DNA of 64,000 nt from Betaproteobacteria bacterium TMED82 (lineage in GTDB: Bacteria; Pseudomonadota; Gammaproteobacteria; Burkholderiales; Burkholderiaceae_A), in assembly GCA_002170395.1 (NCBI GenBank), contig NHEJ01000004.1, forward strand, positions 333,685 to 397,684, in the 5' to 3' direction. The position numbers and the translations under genes were made by a program. Each line of letters opens with the position of its first letter. Within the stretch, counting starts at the first letter, position 1. Positions 44,336-53,956 of the stretch are shown here, piece after piece. Below the pieces are notes generated by a model. The model saw only the letters and a program-made list of their open reading frames with translations. It was not told the DNA's origin and ran no database searches.

Positions 44336-45400
44336 GTGAAAAACCAATCAAGTACGTATTTACAGTCTGGTGTCGATATTGATAAAGCTGAGAAGTTTAC
44401 TCAAAATATTAAGAAATTAGTATCTAAGACTGAACGTAAGGAACAAATTGGGTCCATAGGAGGATTTGGAGCACTTTTTGAAATCCCTAAAAATTATAGA
44501 AGACCAGTATTAGTTTCTGGTACTGATGGGGTGGGTACTAAATTGATGCTTGCTTATCTTTCAGGTATGCATAAAGTTGTGGGTTTGGACCTTGTGGCAA
44601 TGAGTGTAAATGATATCGCTGTATTGGGAGCCGAGCCGTTATATTTTCTTGATTATTATGCTTGTGGCTCCCTCTCACTAGCTGTTGCTTCAGATGTTAT
44701 GTCAGGGATAGCTGAAGGTTGTAAACAGGCTGGTTGTGCACTCATTGGTGGAGAAACAGCAGAGATGCCGGGGTTATATGCAAAAAATGAGTACGATTTG
44801 GCTGGGTTTGCTGTGGGAATTGTTGAAAAAGATCAAATAATTGATGGTGGAAATATATGTTCTGGAGACATTATTTTAGGACTCCCATCTAATGGTTTGC
44901 ACAGTAATGGATTTTCACTTGCAAGGCTTATTCTCGAGGAGGCTTTTGGCAATAGTTATTTGGAAAAGTCGAATGATCTTATCTTGAATTCTACTGGCAA
45001 ATCTTTGTTTTCTTCCCTTATGACACCAACAAGAATCTATGTTGGGGTTTTGAGAGAGCTAATAAAGAAACATTTTTCAAAAATTCATGGTATCGCACAT
45101 ATTACTGGTGGAGGAATGGTAAAAAATATACCGCGAATTTTACCTCGAAATCTGAGAGCTTGTATTGAGAAAAAAGCATGGCCAAAGTTAGAATTGATGG
45201 ACTGGTTAGTTACTCAGGGCAACATCGAAGAGAAAGAATTTTATAGCGTTTTCAATGCTGGCATAGGGATGATACTTGTAGTAGATGCAAATGAAGTCAA
45301 ACAAATTTTAAAAACACTGGAAAGTTTTGGAGAAGACGTCTACGTAATGGGAAAGGTAGAGGACCGTCAAAGTAAGGATTCGCAGATAGAAATTTTCTGA
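44336..45400 (+). CDS. purM: Phosphoribosylformylglycinamidine cyclo-ligase (AIR synthetase)
   Basis: Closes the imidazole ring in purine synthesis. Motifs: SGTDGVGTKLMLAY near residue 62, GLDLVAMSVNDIAVLGAEPLYFLDY, GGETAEMPGLY, GLPSNGLHSNGFSLAR and HITGGG. At 354 residues it is normal length. It starts with GTG at 44336, 42 bases from the divergent hda start. The last 34 bases overlap the end of the convergent miaA gene. Confidence 0.96.
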   Translation: MKNQSSTYLQSGVDIDKAEKFTQNIKKLVSKTERKEQIGSIGGFGALFEIPKNYRRPVLVSGTDGVGTKLMLAYLSGMHKVVGLDLVAMSVNDIAVLGAEPLYFLDYYACGSLSLAVASDVMSGIAEGCKQAGCALIGGETAEMPGLYAKNEYDLAGFAVGIVEKDQIIDGGNICSGDIILGLPSNGLHSNGFSLARLILEEAFGNSYLEKSNDLILNSTGKSLFSSLMTPTRIYVGVLRELIKKHFSKIHGIAHITGGGMVKNIPRILPRNLRACIEKKAWPKLELMDWLVTQGNIEEKEFYSVFNAGIGMILVVDANEVKQILKTLESFGEDVYVMGKVEDRQSKDSQIEIF

Positions 45401-46305
45401 GTTTTACTGTTATCAAATGGATCTATGACTTTCATATTGTTAAATTTTCTGAGCCATGTCAACTGATGCTTGGCTAGCCTTCTAGTGGCAATTTCTCCCA
45501 GCTGCAAAAATTGGTGCATGCTCACCGTCCCCTCTAAAAATTCCCAGGCCTGACGCACACCAACCAAACGCGCGCAGGAATTATCTCTGGATAAATTCCT
45601 TTTTCTTAACCTTGCCACTTCGCTCAAAAGGCCTCGTTCAACCATATTATTAAATCTATTTTTAATTTTTCTATGGAGATCTTCTTTATTTTTAGGAACC
45701 AATGCCAGGATTCTCAATTTGAACGATAAATTGTTTTGAGGGCTTAGTTTTGAGTACTCATTCTTCCATTCGGTCAGACCTTTTCCTGTGTGATACCAAA
45801 CTTCTAAACCACGTGTAATCCTTTGGGAATCATTAATTGAAATACCATCGGCAAACTGTGGATCCACGGAGAATAATTTCTTGTGAAGTTTATCCCAGCC
45901 ATTGTCTCGCCCCTCATTAAAGATTGATTGTCTAACCTCTAACGGAATATTAGGTACATTTGATATTCCTTGAATTAGTCTGTTCAGATACATCATTGTT
46001 CCACCAACTAAAATTGGAGTACCTCCATTCGAAATAATTTTCATTAATGCATCATTAGCATCCTTAATAAACCTCGCAACGGAATACTGCTCGGAAGGAT
46101 CGCAAATATCAATTAAATGATGTGGTATTTCTTTACGCTCTATCCTCGTAGGTTTTGCCGAAGCCACATCTATAAATCGATATATTTGTGCCGAGTCGAC
46201 ACTTATAATCTCAGGTTTAAGATTTTTGAATTTTCTACAAAACTCAAGGGCTAAATCGGTTTTCCCTGAAGCCGTCGGTCCTGTAATACATAATACGCTG
46301 AGCAT
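45367..46305 (-). CDS. miaA: tRNA dimethylallyltransferase
   Basis: Adds the isopentenyl group to A37 of tRNAs reading UNN codons. The P-loop GPTASGKT starts at residue 9, followed by DSAQIYRFIDVASAKPT, HHLIDICDPSEQYS and GGTMMYLNRLIQG, and the late VGVRQAWEFLEG. At 312 residues it is normal length. The stop lies 34 bases inside purM. It begins four bases after mutL, forming the amiC-mutL-miaA operon seen in many proteobacteria. Confidence 0.95.
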   Translation of the reverse strand: MLSVLCITGPTASGKTDLALEFCRKFKNLKPEIISVDSAQIYRFIDVASAKPTRIERKEIPHHLIDICDPSEQYSVARFIKDANDALMKIISNGGTPILVGGTMMYLNRLIQGISNVPNIPLEVRQSIFNEGRDNGWDKLHKKLFSVDPQFADGISINDSQRITRGLEVWYHTGKGLTEWKNEYSKLSPQNNLSFKLRILALVPKNKEDLHRKIKNRFNNMVERGLLSEVARLRKRNLSRDNSCARLVGVRQAWEFLEGTVSMHQFLQLGEIATRRLAKHQLTWLRKFNNMKVIDPFDNSKTQKISICESLL

Positions 46306-46309
46306 TACG

Positions 46310-48043
46310 TCAATGGCCCCTTGAAAAAAGCTTATTTAGCGTACTAACATTAAGCTGGACCCAAGTTGGTCTCCCATGGTTACATATACCACCATTTTTT
46401 ATTTTCTCCATAGCTCTCAGTAACTGATTCATTTCAGGTATGGAGAGTTTTTGGTTTGCCTTAATTGCCGATCGACATGCCATGGTTGAAAGTATATTGT
46501 TCAATCGTTCTTTCAATGATGCCAATGATACTATTACCTCAAATTCGCTCAAAATTTCTTGTATGAAAACAGTCCAGTTTTTTTCTCCAAGAAAGCTTGG
46601 CACCTCTCTAATAACAAAACTATTAGAAGAAAATGTCTCTAAATTAAACCCCAGAGAATGCAGCTCATCTCTTAACGTAAAAATTAATTTGAGCTTATCT
46701 GCGTCTGTTTGGAATACCACAGGCTCAATTAGCAATTGAGGTTTTATGGTTTCTTGGTTAAGTTGAAGTAAGAAGCCTTCAAATAAAATGCGTTCATGGG
46801 CTGCATGAGCATCGACGACTATAAGGCCATCTTTATTTTGAGCTAAGATATAAATACCCAAAAGTTGCCCAATTGCGTATCCCAAACTCGACTCCTCTCG
46901 ATTTTTATGAACAAGTCTATCATTTTTTGAGTTGAAGGCTTGTTTGAGCTCGAGTTGAGTTATCTCTTCATCTAGTCTGGTATGGTCCTGATTATTTTTA
47001 AAAAATCCAGAGTGATCGATATCTGTGTCTTCTTTTATAACAGCAAAATTTTTTCGCTGAAGCGCATTATCATTAGATAAGGCCTCTTTAAAAAGGTTAG
47101 TGATAATGCTGTGAATGTAAGAGTTATCCTTAAAACGAATCTCATTCTTTGAGGGGTGGACGTTTATATCGACCATCGAGCCAGGTAGTGTAATATCGAC
47201 TAAAAAGTTAGGCCTACTAAATTCATGTACCAAACTATTGAAAGCCAATTTCGTAGCATGTTGTAACACAGGGCTTTTAATAATTCTCTTATTGACGTAA
47301 AAGAATTCTTGACTTTTCGTACTTCTTGTATTGGCGCTTGTAGAAATAATCAAGTTAACATCTATCTCTCCAAAATTAGAGCCTACTGTTTTTACCTGAT
47401 CGTTAGATATGCCTAAAATTTTTGAAAATCTTTCATCAAGGCTGGTGCCTAGAATAACTTGTAGACATTTATTTTCATGGCATAACGTAAATTTAATATT
47501 TTGATGAATCAACCCAATTTTTAAAAACTCTTGCTTGCAATGAGAAAGCTCGGTTGTAAAAGTTTTCAGAAATTTCCGTCTTGCGGGTATTTTATTAAAA
47601 ATCTCTGTTACACGCACCTTGGTGCCTTGAAGAATTGGTGATGGTTTTATTTCCCAGTTCTCATTCTTTCTCACCAGTTCGTGACCTACCTTATCATTTT
47701 TTTCCCGGCTGAAAATTTGTAGATTACTGACTGAAGAAATTGCCGCGAGCGCTTCCCCCCGAAATCCATGAGTTCTACAATTTTCGAGATCATTTATACT
47801 TGTGATCTTACTGGTGGCATGACTTTCAATAGACTGAAGCAAGTCATCTTCCATAATTCCACAACCGTCATCCTCTATCTCTATTCCGTTTAAACCCCCA
47901 TGTAATAAATTTACTCTTATTTCAGTGGGTCTCGCATCGATAGAATTCTCCATTAATTCTTTTACTATAGACGATGGGCGCTCAATTATTTCGCCAGCAG
48001 CTATTTGATTTATTAAATATTGTGGAAGCTTTCTAATCATCAT
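46310..48043 (-). CDS. mutL: DNA mismatch repair protein MutL
   Basis: The GHKL ATPase region has IAAGEIIERPSSIVKELMENSIDA, DDGCGI and THGFRGEALAAISSVS. The C-terminal dimer domain carries DAHAAHERILFE, close to the endonuclease motif DQHAxxExxxxE with Ala for Gln, plus ACRSAIKANQ and CNHGRPT. These indicate an endonuclease-type MutL as in MutH-less bacteria such as Neisseria. At 577 residues it is slightly short because of a reduced linker. It lies six bases after amiC. Confidence 0.95.
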   Translation of the reverse strand: MMIRKLPQYLINQIAAGEIIERPSSIVKELMENSIDARPTEIRVNLLHGGLNGIEIEDDGCGIMEDDLLQSIESHATSKITSINDLENCRTHGFRGEALAAISSVSNLQIFSREKNDKVGHELVRKNENWEIKPSPILQGTKVRVTEIFNKIPARRKFLKTFTTELSHCKQEFLKIGLIHQNIKFTLCHENKCLQVILGTSLDERFSKILGISNDQVKTVGSNFGEIDVNLIISTSANTRSTKSQEFFYVNKRIIKSPVLQHATKLAFNSLVHEFSRPNFLVDITLPGSMVDINVHPSKNEIRFKDNSYIHSIITNLFKEALSNDNALQRKNFAVIKEDTDIDHSGFFKNNQDHTRLDEEITQLELKQAFNSKNDRLVHKNREESSLGYAIGQLLGIYILAQNKDGLIVVDAHAAHERILFEGFLLQLNQETIKPQLLIEPVVFQTDADKLKLIFTLRDELHSLGFNLETFSSNSFVIREVPSFLGEKNWTVFIQEILSEFEVIVSLASLKERLNNILSTMACRSAIKANQKLSIPEMNQLLRAMEKIKNGGICNHGRPTWVQLNVSTLNKLFSRGH

Positions 48044-48049
48044 TGTAAT

Positions 48050-49273
48050 TTAAGACATTTTTGAGAAAAGGGCTGGATTATTTTTAATAAATTTATCAAG
48101 AGCTTTGGATAACGCCTTTGCAATTTTTGTTTGATGGCGGAAATTTTTTAAACGCATTTCCTCGATTGGATTACTTATAAAAGCTGTTTCCACCAAAACA
48201 GAGGGAATGTTGGGCGCTTTTAGTACAGCAAAAGACGCTTTTTCAATACTGTTTTTATGTAGCTTACTAATGTTACCTAATTCACTCAGAATATTGGATC
48301 CTAACTCAGAGGAGTCACGAATTTGAGCCGATGTAGACATATCTAGAAGGGTTTTTGCTAATTCATTAGTGGGCTTTTGAAGTTTTTCCCCTCCAATTAA
48401 GTCGGAAAGATTTTCCTTTTTTGCCATCCACCTCGCCATCTCACTGGATGCTCCTTTATCGGATAATACATAGACTGAGGCTCCCCGTGCCTCAGGCTTG
48501 ATCCAAGCATCAGCGTGAATAGAAATAAATAGATCTGCTTTAATTGCTTGAGCTTTTTTTATACGTTTGCGAAGGGATAGGAAATAATCTTGATTTCTTG
48601 TTAAAAAAACTCTTTTTTCAGAATTTGTTTCGATGATTTTCTTCAGTTTTTTTGCTATTTGGAGAACCACATCTTTTTCCCTAGTACCTTTTTTCCCGAC
48701 TGCACCCGGATCTTCTCCCCCATGGCCAGGATCCAAAGCTATAGTTATTTGTATTTCGTTATTTTTAGCTACATTTTGCTCAAATTTTGATAGCTTCTCC
48801 TTATTTTTTCTGGATTCGTATTGTTTTAAAAATGACAAGAGTGGATCCGGGGTAATTAAAGAAAATAGATCAACCACAAGTCTATTCTGATAATGGGCAA
48901 TGGGTGGCAAAACAAAAACTGCTGGCTTAATTTGCTGTTTTAAGTCGAATACGATTCTCAACACATTTGGCCTGAATTGGTTTACACGTATTCTTCTCAA
49001 ATGAGATCCCTCGTAAGAGACTGACTTCAAACTATCAGCGAATGAATCAGTCAGGGAATTCCCCTTGAGATCAAGAACAAACCTATCAGGGTATTTAAGC
49101 GAAAAAGATGAAATATTGATGTCTTGTTGGAGATATTCGATAGCAATTCTTGTAAATTCCTGGGACGGCCATATCCTGACCGCAAAAACTTTCAGCGGGG
49201 GAAACTGTTTTGCCCTAGCATTAGACATGATTATTAAACTTGAAAGAATTATGAATTGTCTTCTTTGGATCAT
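48050..49273 (-). CDS. amiC: N-acetylmuramoyl-L-alanine amidase, AmiC-type
   Basis: Cleaves stem peptides from glycan at the division site. The 407 residues have a signal sequence with a twin-arginine-like QRRQFI at residues 3-8, an AMIN domain (about 28-135) that binds septal peptidoglycan, and an Amidase_3 domain. Zinc ligands are visible in DPGHGG, GTREKDV, SIHAD and VETAF. Tat export matches E. coli AmiC. The operon tsaE-amiC-mutL-miaA is conserved. Confidence 0.93.
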   Translation of the reverse strand: MIQRRQFIILSSLIIMSNARAKQFPPLKVFAVRIWPSQEFTRIAIEYLQQDINISSFSLKYPDRFVLDLKGNSLTDSFADSLKSVSYEGSHLRRIRVNQFRPNVLRIVFDLKQQIKPAVFVLPPIAHYQNRLVVDLFSLITPDPLLSFLKQYESRKNKEKLSKFEQNVAKNNEIQITIALDPGHGGEDPGAVGKKGTREKDVVLQIAKKLKKIIETNSEKRVFLTRNQDYFLSLRKRIKKAQAIKADLFISIHADAWIKPEARGASVYVLSDKGASSEMARWMAKKENLSDLIGGEKLQKPTNELAKTLLDMSTSAQIRDSSELGSNILSELGNISKLHKNSIEKASFAVLKAPNIPSVLVETAFISNPIEEMRLKNFRHQTKIAKALSKALDKFIKNNPALFSKMS

Positions 49274-49282
49274 TATTGCTTT

Positions 49283-49765
49283 CTAGTTATATAGGTCAAG
49301 CAAGGCAACTGTGCATTTTGTTGTAGATAATGTAAACTTTCGACAATTTTCGTCAATTCTCTTTGGTAAAAACATTTCAATGGTCATATCCGGGTTTGGA
49401 AGATTTGTTGCCCTTTCTGGCCATTCAAGGAAAATCAAGTAAGTTGTATCTTGAAAAATATCTTTTATTTCGTTGTTTCTCCAAAAATTTGGATTGGAAG
49501 CTCTAAAAAAATCGAGATGAGCAATCTCAAACTTATCGGTATTGTAAAACTCAACTGTTGAAAAACTAGGACTTTTTACTGTTTGTCGAATACCTAGTTC
49601 GCGTAGAATAAATCTGACAAGAGTGGTTTTCCCGACACCAAGATCACCTTTGATATAGATGACTCTCAAGATTTCTTGATTAATTTTTTCAGCAATGTTT
49701 TTTGCCAGTATTCTAGAACCCGAAATGTCCAAGTCGTTTAAGGATATACTTTTTTGCATTTGCAT
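49283..49765 (-). CDS. tsaE: tRNA threonylcarbamoyladenosine biosynthesis ATPase TsaE
   Basis: TsaE is the ATPase partner of TsaD and TsaB in t6A37 synthesis. The 160 residues have Walker A GDLGVGKTTL at 40-49, SPSFSTVEFY (switch I region, usual SPTYTLV), HLDFFR with the usual Asp, and LIFLEWPERA. TsaD is in this window at 52510. The gene is divergent from queG with 73 bases between starts. Confidence 0.93.
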   Translation of the reverse strand: MQMQKSISLNDLDISGSRILAKNIAEKINQEILRVIYIKGDLGVGKTTLVRFILRELGIRQTVKSPSFSTVEFYNTDKFEIAHLDFFRASNPNFWRNNEIKDIFQDTTYLIFLEWPERATNLPNPDMTIEMFLPKRIDENCRKFTLSTTKCTVALLDLYN

Positions 49766-49838
49766 TGTTTAATTGTAAGTTACAGACCAAAACAGTTTTT
49801 AAATAAAATTACTATATTACTTTTGTGGATAATATTAA

Positions 49839-50957
49839 GTGAACTTCCAATTAGATTTTGATTTATCAACAGTAGCGCTAAAGTACGGTTTTGACGACGT
49901 AAGGGTCGTTGATCTTACATCAAAAGACATTTTGAGCACTTTAACCGAAAGCTTTAACGGCTACTTAAAAAAAAACTTGTACGGAGACATGTCATACTTA
50001 GAAAATAAAATTCACTTTTTAAAAAAACCTGAGTTAATTCTACCAGATGCAAAACGAGCTATTTTTGTTTACCTAAACTATATTCCCAGGCAGAGTAAAA
50101 ATGATTGGTTAACAGAGGAAAAAAATAAATTATCAGATCCGCAACAAGCGTATGTGTCAGTTTATGCTAGAGGAAGGGACTATCATAAAGTTCTTAAAAA
50201 AAAATTAAATAGTTTCGGAAGCGAACTATCCAGAAAATTAGATGTATTCAATTACAGAGCTTGTGTTGATTCCGCTCCTGTCTTTGAGGTGGAATTAGCT
50301 TCTCGTGCCGGACTAGGCTGGAGAGGGAAGAACACATTGTTACTGAGACGCGCGGAGGGATCATTCTTCTTTTTAGGAGCCTTATTGACTGATTGTCCTT
50401 TGACTCCCACTTTTAATGTTACTGAAGACCGATGTGGTAGTTGTAGTGCTTGTTTAGATATTTGTCCCACAAAAGCGTTTATCGGACCTTACAAACTTAA
50501 CGCAAGCCGTTGTATTTCTTATTTAACTATTGAGCACAAAGGAATCATTGATGAGTCTTTGCGGACTTTGATTGGAAATCGGATATATGGTTGTGACGAT
50601 TGTCAACTAGTTTGCCCTTGGAATAGTTTTGCAAAGTTGGCTTCAGTTGAAGATTTTGATGTTCGAAATGGGTTAGACGGGGAATCTTTGTTAACTTTTT
50701 TCTCTTGGAGTGAAAGCGAATTTAAGCAACGGCACTCCGGAAGCGCAATCCTACGCCTGGGTTATGAGCGCTGGTTGCGAAATATCTCTATTGGAATTGG
50801 AAATTCAGCCTCTTCCCAAAACTTAGAAAAGAATGGTGAGTACTGTTCAAGAGCCATATTTCTCCTAAAAAAAAGAATATCGGAACCTTTCCACATATTA
50901 CGACCTCATGCCGAATGGGCATTAGATAAATTCAAACAAAATGGACTTGTTGGATAA
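49839..50957 (+). CDS. queG: Epoxyqueuosine reductase
   Basis: Reduces epoxyqueuosine to queuosine in tRNA using cobalamin and two 4Fe-4S clusters. The 372 residues show the cobalamin-binding N-terminal domain with VDSAPVFEVELASRAGLGWRG, the first cluster CGSCSACLDICP and the second CDDCQLVCPWN. The GTG start is at 49839. It uses cobalamin, consistent with the adenosyltransferase at 23001, although QueG needs no adenosyl group. It overlaps xerD by one base. Confidence 0.95.
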   Translation: MNFQLDFDLSTVALKYGFDDVRVVDLTSKDILSTLTESFNGYLKKNLYGDMSYLENKIHFLKKPELILPDAKRAIFVYLNYIPRQSKNDWLTEEKNKLSDPQQAYVSVYARGRDYHKVLKKKLNSFGSELSRKLDVFNYRACVDSAPVFEVELASRAGLGWRGKNTLLLRRAEGSFFFLGALLTDCPLTPTFNVTEDRCGSCSACLDICPTKAFIGPYKLNASRCISYLTIEHKGIIDESLRTLIGNRIYGCDDCQLVCPWNSFAKLASVEDFDVRNGLDGESLLTFFSWSESEFKQRHSGSAILRLGYERWLRNISIGIGNSASSQNLEKNGEYCSRAIFLLKKRISEPFHILRPHAEWALDKFKQNGLVG

Positions 50958-51862
50958 TGCCTGATTCAAATATGAGTGACCTAGAAACAATGGAGGATTT
51001 TCGGACTACTCTTTCGTTAGAGGAAAATTTATCACAAAGCACTATTACAGCTTATTGCTCTGATCTAGAGCAGTTTTTTGAATGGCTTAGATCCCGCAAC
51101 TTAACTTTTAGTTGTGAGATGGACGAAAGTCTATTTACAGAGTACTTCTTGTTAATTTCTGAGTATAGAAAATCTAATACGGCCAATAGAAAACTATCAA
51201 GTTTAAAAAAATTTTTTTTATGGTTGAGTAGTAAAAATCTTAAAAACAAAAACCCAATCTCGAATCTTAAAAGTCTGAAAGGAGTAAGTAGTTTTTCTTC
51301 TGTTTTATCAGTGGAACAGGTCGAGTTATTATTGTCGGCCCCAGATGTTACAAAAGATTTAGGTTTGAGAGATAGGGCAATCCTTGAGCTAATGTATGCA
51401 TCAGGTTTGCGAGCTTCTGAAACAGCAAACCTTCTTTTTTCTTCTTGTATGTTAAATGACGGTGTAGTTTTAGTAAGGGGAAAAGGCGACAAGGAGAGAA
51501 TAGTTCCGTTTGGTCTTGCTGCCACTAGTTGGTTACAAAAGTATATTTCAACGAGTCGAAGAAATATTTTGGGCGAGCGTTCCTCTAAATATTTATTCGT
51601 GAGTAGGAGAGCGAATTGTTTAACAAGACAATTTTTATGGAAATGTGTGCGACAATACTGCTCCAAGGTGGGGTTAAATAATGCTTGTTCTCCACATGTA
51701 CTCAGGCACTCTTTCGCAACGCATTTATTAAATAATGGAGCTGATCTTCGGTCGGTTCAGATCTTGTTGGGTCACTCTGATATAGCCACTACCCAAATGT
51801 ATACCCATCTCGCAAAAGATCATTTAGTTTCGATTCATAAAATGCACCACCCAAGGGCCTGA
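50957..51862 (+). CDS. xerD: Site-specific tyrosine recombinase XerD
   Basis: Resolves chromosome dimers at dif with XerC. The 301 residues have an N-terminal SAM-like core-binding domain (to about 110) and a catalytic domain with ASGLRASE (Arg), GKGDKERIVPF (Lys), HVLRHSFATHLL (His-x-x-Arg), LLGHSDIATTQMYTHL (His and nucleophile Tyr). The TTQMYTHL ending and the neighbourhood with queG and plsY favour XerD over XerC. Confidence 0.9.
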   Translation: MPDSNMSDLETMEDFRTTLSLEENLSQSTITAYCSDLEQFFEWLRSRNLTFSCEMDESLFTEYFLLISEYRKSNTANRKLSSLKKFFLWLSSKNLKNKNPISNLKSLKGVSSFSSVLSVEQVELLLSAPDVTKDLGLRDRAILELMYASGLRASETANLLFSSCMLNDGVVLVRGKGDKERIVPFGLAATSWLQKYISTSRRNILGERSSKYLFVSRRANCLTRQFLWKCVRQYCSKVGLNNACSPHVLRHSFATHLLNNGADLRSVQILLGHSDIATTQMYTHLAKDHLVSIHKMHHPRA

Positions 51863-51867
51863 AAAAA

Positions 51868-52497
51868 GTGATTTTCCAGACACCAACAGAATTAGTCTCT
51901 TACTTCGTCATAGGCTTATTTTCATATTTGGTTGGTTCCATTTCTTTCGCTATTTTAGCCAGTAAATTTAGGGGTTTGAGAGACCCAAGGAGTTATGGGT
52001 CAAACAATCCTGGGGCGACTAATGTTCTTAGGACAGGGGATAAAATAGCTGCTATTTCGACTTTACTCGGCGACATATTGAAAGGTTATGTTGTCATTTT
52101 CTCTATTTATTTTCTTGTTACTAATGAGATACTGAGTTTGGATTTGATTTACTCATTATCCATCGGAAGTCTGTCTGTTTTTCTTGGTCACTTATACCCA
52201 ATTTTTTTTAAATTTAAAGGGGGAAAGGGAGTTGCTACAGCTTTTGGGGTTATTCTGGGCATTGACCATTTGCTTGGCATTTGCTCTTTATTAGTATGGA
52301 TAGCAGTTTTCGTATTTTGCAGAGTGTCAGCTTTATCCGCTGTCATTACTGCACTTATAATTCCTTTTTTGAGCTTAGTAATCATTAGGGACGTTTGGGG
52401 AGTTGAAGCGGATATTTTGATAATTGTTCAGTTTTTTATTTCTATCTTATTAATTTTCAGGCACAAGCAAAATATTTTATCTCTTTTGAACAGTTAG
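51868..52497 (+). CDS. plsY: Glycerol-3-phosphate acyltransferase PlsY
   Basis: Transfers acyl groups from acyl phosphate to glycerol-3-phosphate, starting phospholipid synthesis. The 209 residues have about five membrane helices and the three family motifs: SYGSNNPGATNVLR, then LGDILKG, and LGHLYPIFFKFKGGKGVATAFG. The GTG start is five bases after xerD. Its 3' end is 12 bases from the convergent tsaD. Confidence 0.95.
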   Translation: MIFQTPTELVSYFVIGLFSYLVGSISFAILASKFRGLRDPRSYGSNNPGATNVLRTGDKIAAISTLLGDILKGYVVIFSIYFLVTNEILSLDLIYSLSIGSLSVFLGHLYPIFFKFKGGKGVATAFGVILGIDHLLGICSLLVWIAVFVFCRVSALSAVITALIIPFLSLVIIRDVWGVEADILIIVQFFISILLIFRHKQNILSLLNS

Positions 52498-52509
52498 ATT
52501 TTTGCTTGC

Positions 52510-53580
52510 TTACTGTAGTTTATTGATGGGCCACCGCGGCCTCACGTCAAATTTTTCAGCAACAACCGGGGAACTTTTTCCAGACAAAAGGCGCAAAGCT
52601 GCAGCCCATGCAATCATAAGACCGTTATCAGTGCATAGATTTGCTGGTGGCAGGAAAATATCTACTTCAAGCTCCTTCTGGAGGTTGAGCATGGTTCTTC
52701 TAATATTTTTGTTAGCAGCAACACCGCCAGCGAAAATTAATTTTTTAAACCCAGTGCTTCTAATTGCAGCTCGACTCTTTGCAACTAAGATTTCAGAGAC
52801 AGTTTTTTGCAAGCTGGCTGCTAAGTCACATTTCAGCTGATTATAATTTACGTCCTTGCTTATTCTCTTCGTCTGCAACATAAATGCAGTTTTGAGTCCG
52901 GAAAAACTAAAATTTAGGGATTTATCATTGAGAAGAGGTTTTGGCAGACTAAAGACTCTATCATCACCAAATTTCGATAATTTTTCTATCGCAGGGCCTC
53001 CTGGATAGCCTAAACCCAATAATTGACTAGCTTTGTCGAAAGTCTCGCCCACAGCATCGTCGATGGTTTCGCCAATTACTTCATATCTGCCAATTCCTGA
53101 TGCCGATATTAGCTGAGTGTGGCCCCCCGAGACTAATAAAACTAAAAATGGGAAAAGGTCTAAAGTACATAATGCATTATGAGAAAAAAACCCTGATAAA
53201 ATGTGTCCCTCAAGGTGATTTATCGGTAACACAGGTAAATTCAGGGAGGCAGCTAAACCAGTAGCAAAACTAGCGCCCGTCAATAAAGCGCCATTCAGTC
53301 CTGGACCAGCAGTAAAAGCAATACAATTAAGTTCCTCCTTAGCTATTCCGGATTCCATGAATAATTGTTCCGTCAAAGGGAACAAACTTTTTAAATGTTC
53401 TCTAGAAGCAAGTTCTGGAACAACGCCCCCGTATAAGTTGTGTAAGTCAACTTGAGAAGCTAGTTTTTGCCCATGTAAGGTACAAAAAAATGAATTTTTC
53501 GTTTTACTTTTTACCGAAAGTAGTGCTAAACCAGTCTCATCACAGCTTGTTTCAATGCCAAGTAAGCAAAAATTTTTCAT
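52510..53580 (-). CDS. tsaD: tRNA threonylcarbamoyltransferase TsaD
   Basis: Catalytic subunit of t6A37 synthesis. The 356 residues have GIETSCDETGLAL, LASREHLKSLFPL, AFTAGPGLNGALLTG, the metal site NHLEGHILSGF (HxxxH), SGGHTQLI and FAGGVAANKNIR. At 356 residues it is slightly longer than usual (about 340). It is divergent from rpsU, as in most proteobacteria. Confidence 0.96.
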   Translation of the reverse strand: MKNFCLLGIETSCDETGLALLSVKSKTKNSFFCTLHGQKLASQVDLHNLYGGVVPELASREHLKSLFPLTEQLFMESGIAKEELNCIAFTAGPGLNGALLTGASFATGLAASLNLPVLPINHLEGHILSGFFSHNALCTLDLFPFLVLLVSGGHTQLISASGIGRYEVIGETIDDAVGETFDKASQLLGLGYPGGPAIEKLSKFGDDRVFSLPKPLLNDKSLNFSFSGLKTAFMLQTKRISKDVNYNQLKCDLAASLQKTVSEILVAKSRAAIRSTGFKKLIFAGGVAANKNIRRTMLNLQKELEVDIFLPPANLCTDNGLMIAWAAALRLLSGKSSPVVAEKFDVRPRWPINKLQ

Positions 53581-53612
53581 TGGTATATCCTGAAGATAGT
53601 TAACCTTTGTAC

Positions 53613-53641
53613 TTGCTAATTTTAAAGCAGTATTGCATACT
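53613..53641 (+). promoter_or_regulatory. Putative sigma-70 promoter of rpsU
   Basis: TTGCTA (53613-53618) and CATACT (53636-53641) are spaced by 17 bases, each matching its consensus at four of six positions. The first coding base of rpsU is 30 bases downstream. Position in the tsaD/rpsU divergent gap supports it. Confidence 0.5.
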
Positions 53642-53670
53642 ATAAAACTCCTTATTTTCTATGGAATGCA

Positions 53671-53883
53671 ATGCCTATAATTCGTCTTAAAGATAATGAA
53701 CCATTTGAATCTGCTATGCGCAGATTCAAAAGAACCATCGAGAAGATAGGCTTGCTCACTGAATTAAGAGCTCGGGAATTTTACGAAAAACCGACTGCCG
53801 AACGAAAGAGAAAAAGAGCAGCTGCGGTTAAACGTCATCACAAACGAATTCGATCTCAGATGATTCCCGTCAGGAAGTACTAG
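53671..53883 (+). CDS. rpsU: 30S ribosomal protein S21
   Basis: A 70-residue basic protein beginning [20 protein letters not shown], the family start, with a Lys/Arg-rich end ([15 protein letters not shown]). It is the first gene of the macromolecular-synthesis operon rpsU-dnaG-rpoD. A gatB-like yqeY gene that often lies between rpsU and dnaG in related bacteria is absent here. A weak GGAA lies a few bases before the ATG. Confidence 0.97.
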   Translation: MPIIRLKDNEPFESAMRRFKRTIEKIGLLTELRAREFYEKPTAERKRKRAAAVKRHHKRIRSQMIPVRKY

Positions 53884-53956
53884 TCCCAATTTAGTGTAAG
53901 CGTATATTAATTACACGTTAGTCTTTTAGTCTTAATTTTCATATTGCAGTTTATTT

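Noticed and set aside
51052-51666. 204-codon open frame antisense to xerD
   Set aside because: It mirrors an intact recombinase gene with all catalytic residues; composition is that of a shadow frame, with no start signal or family match.
53894-53916. Inverted repeat between rpsU and dnaG as a terminator
   Set aside because: Only six A/T-rich base pairs with an 11-base loop and no T run after the stem; too weak to call.
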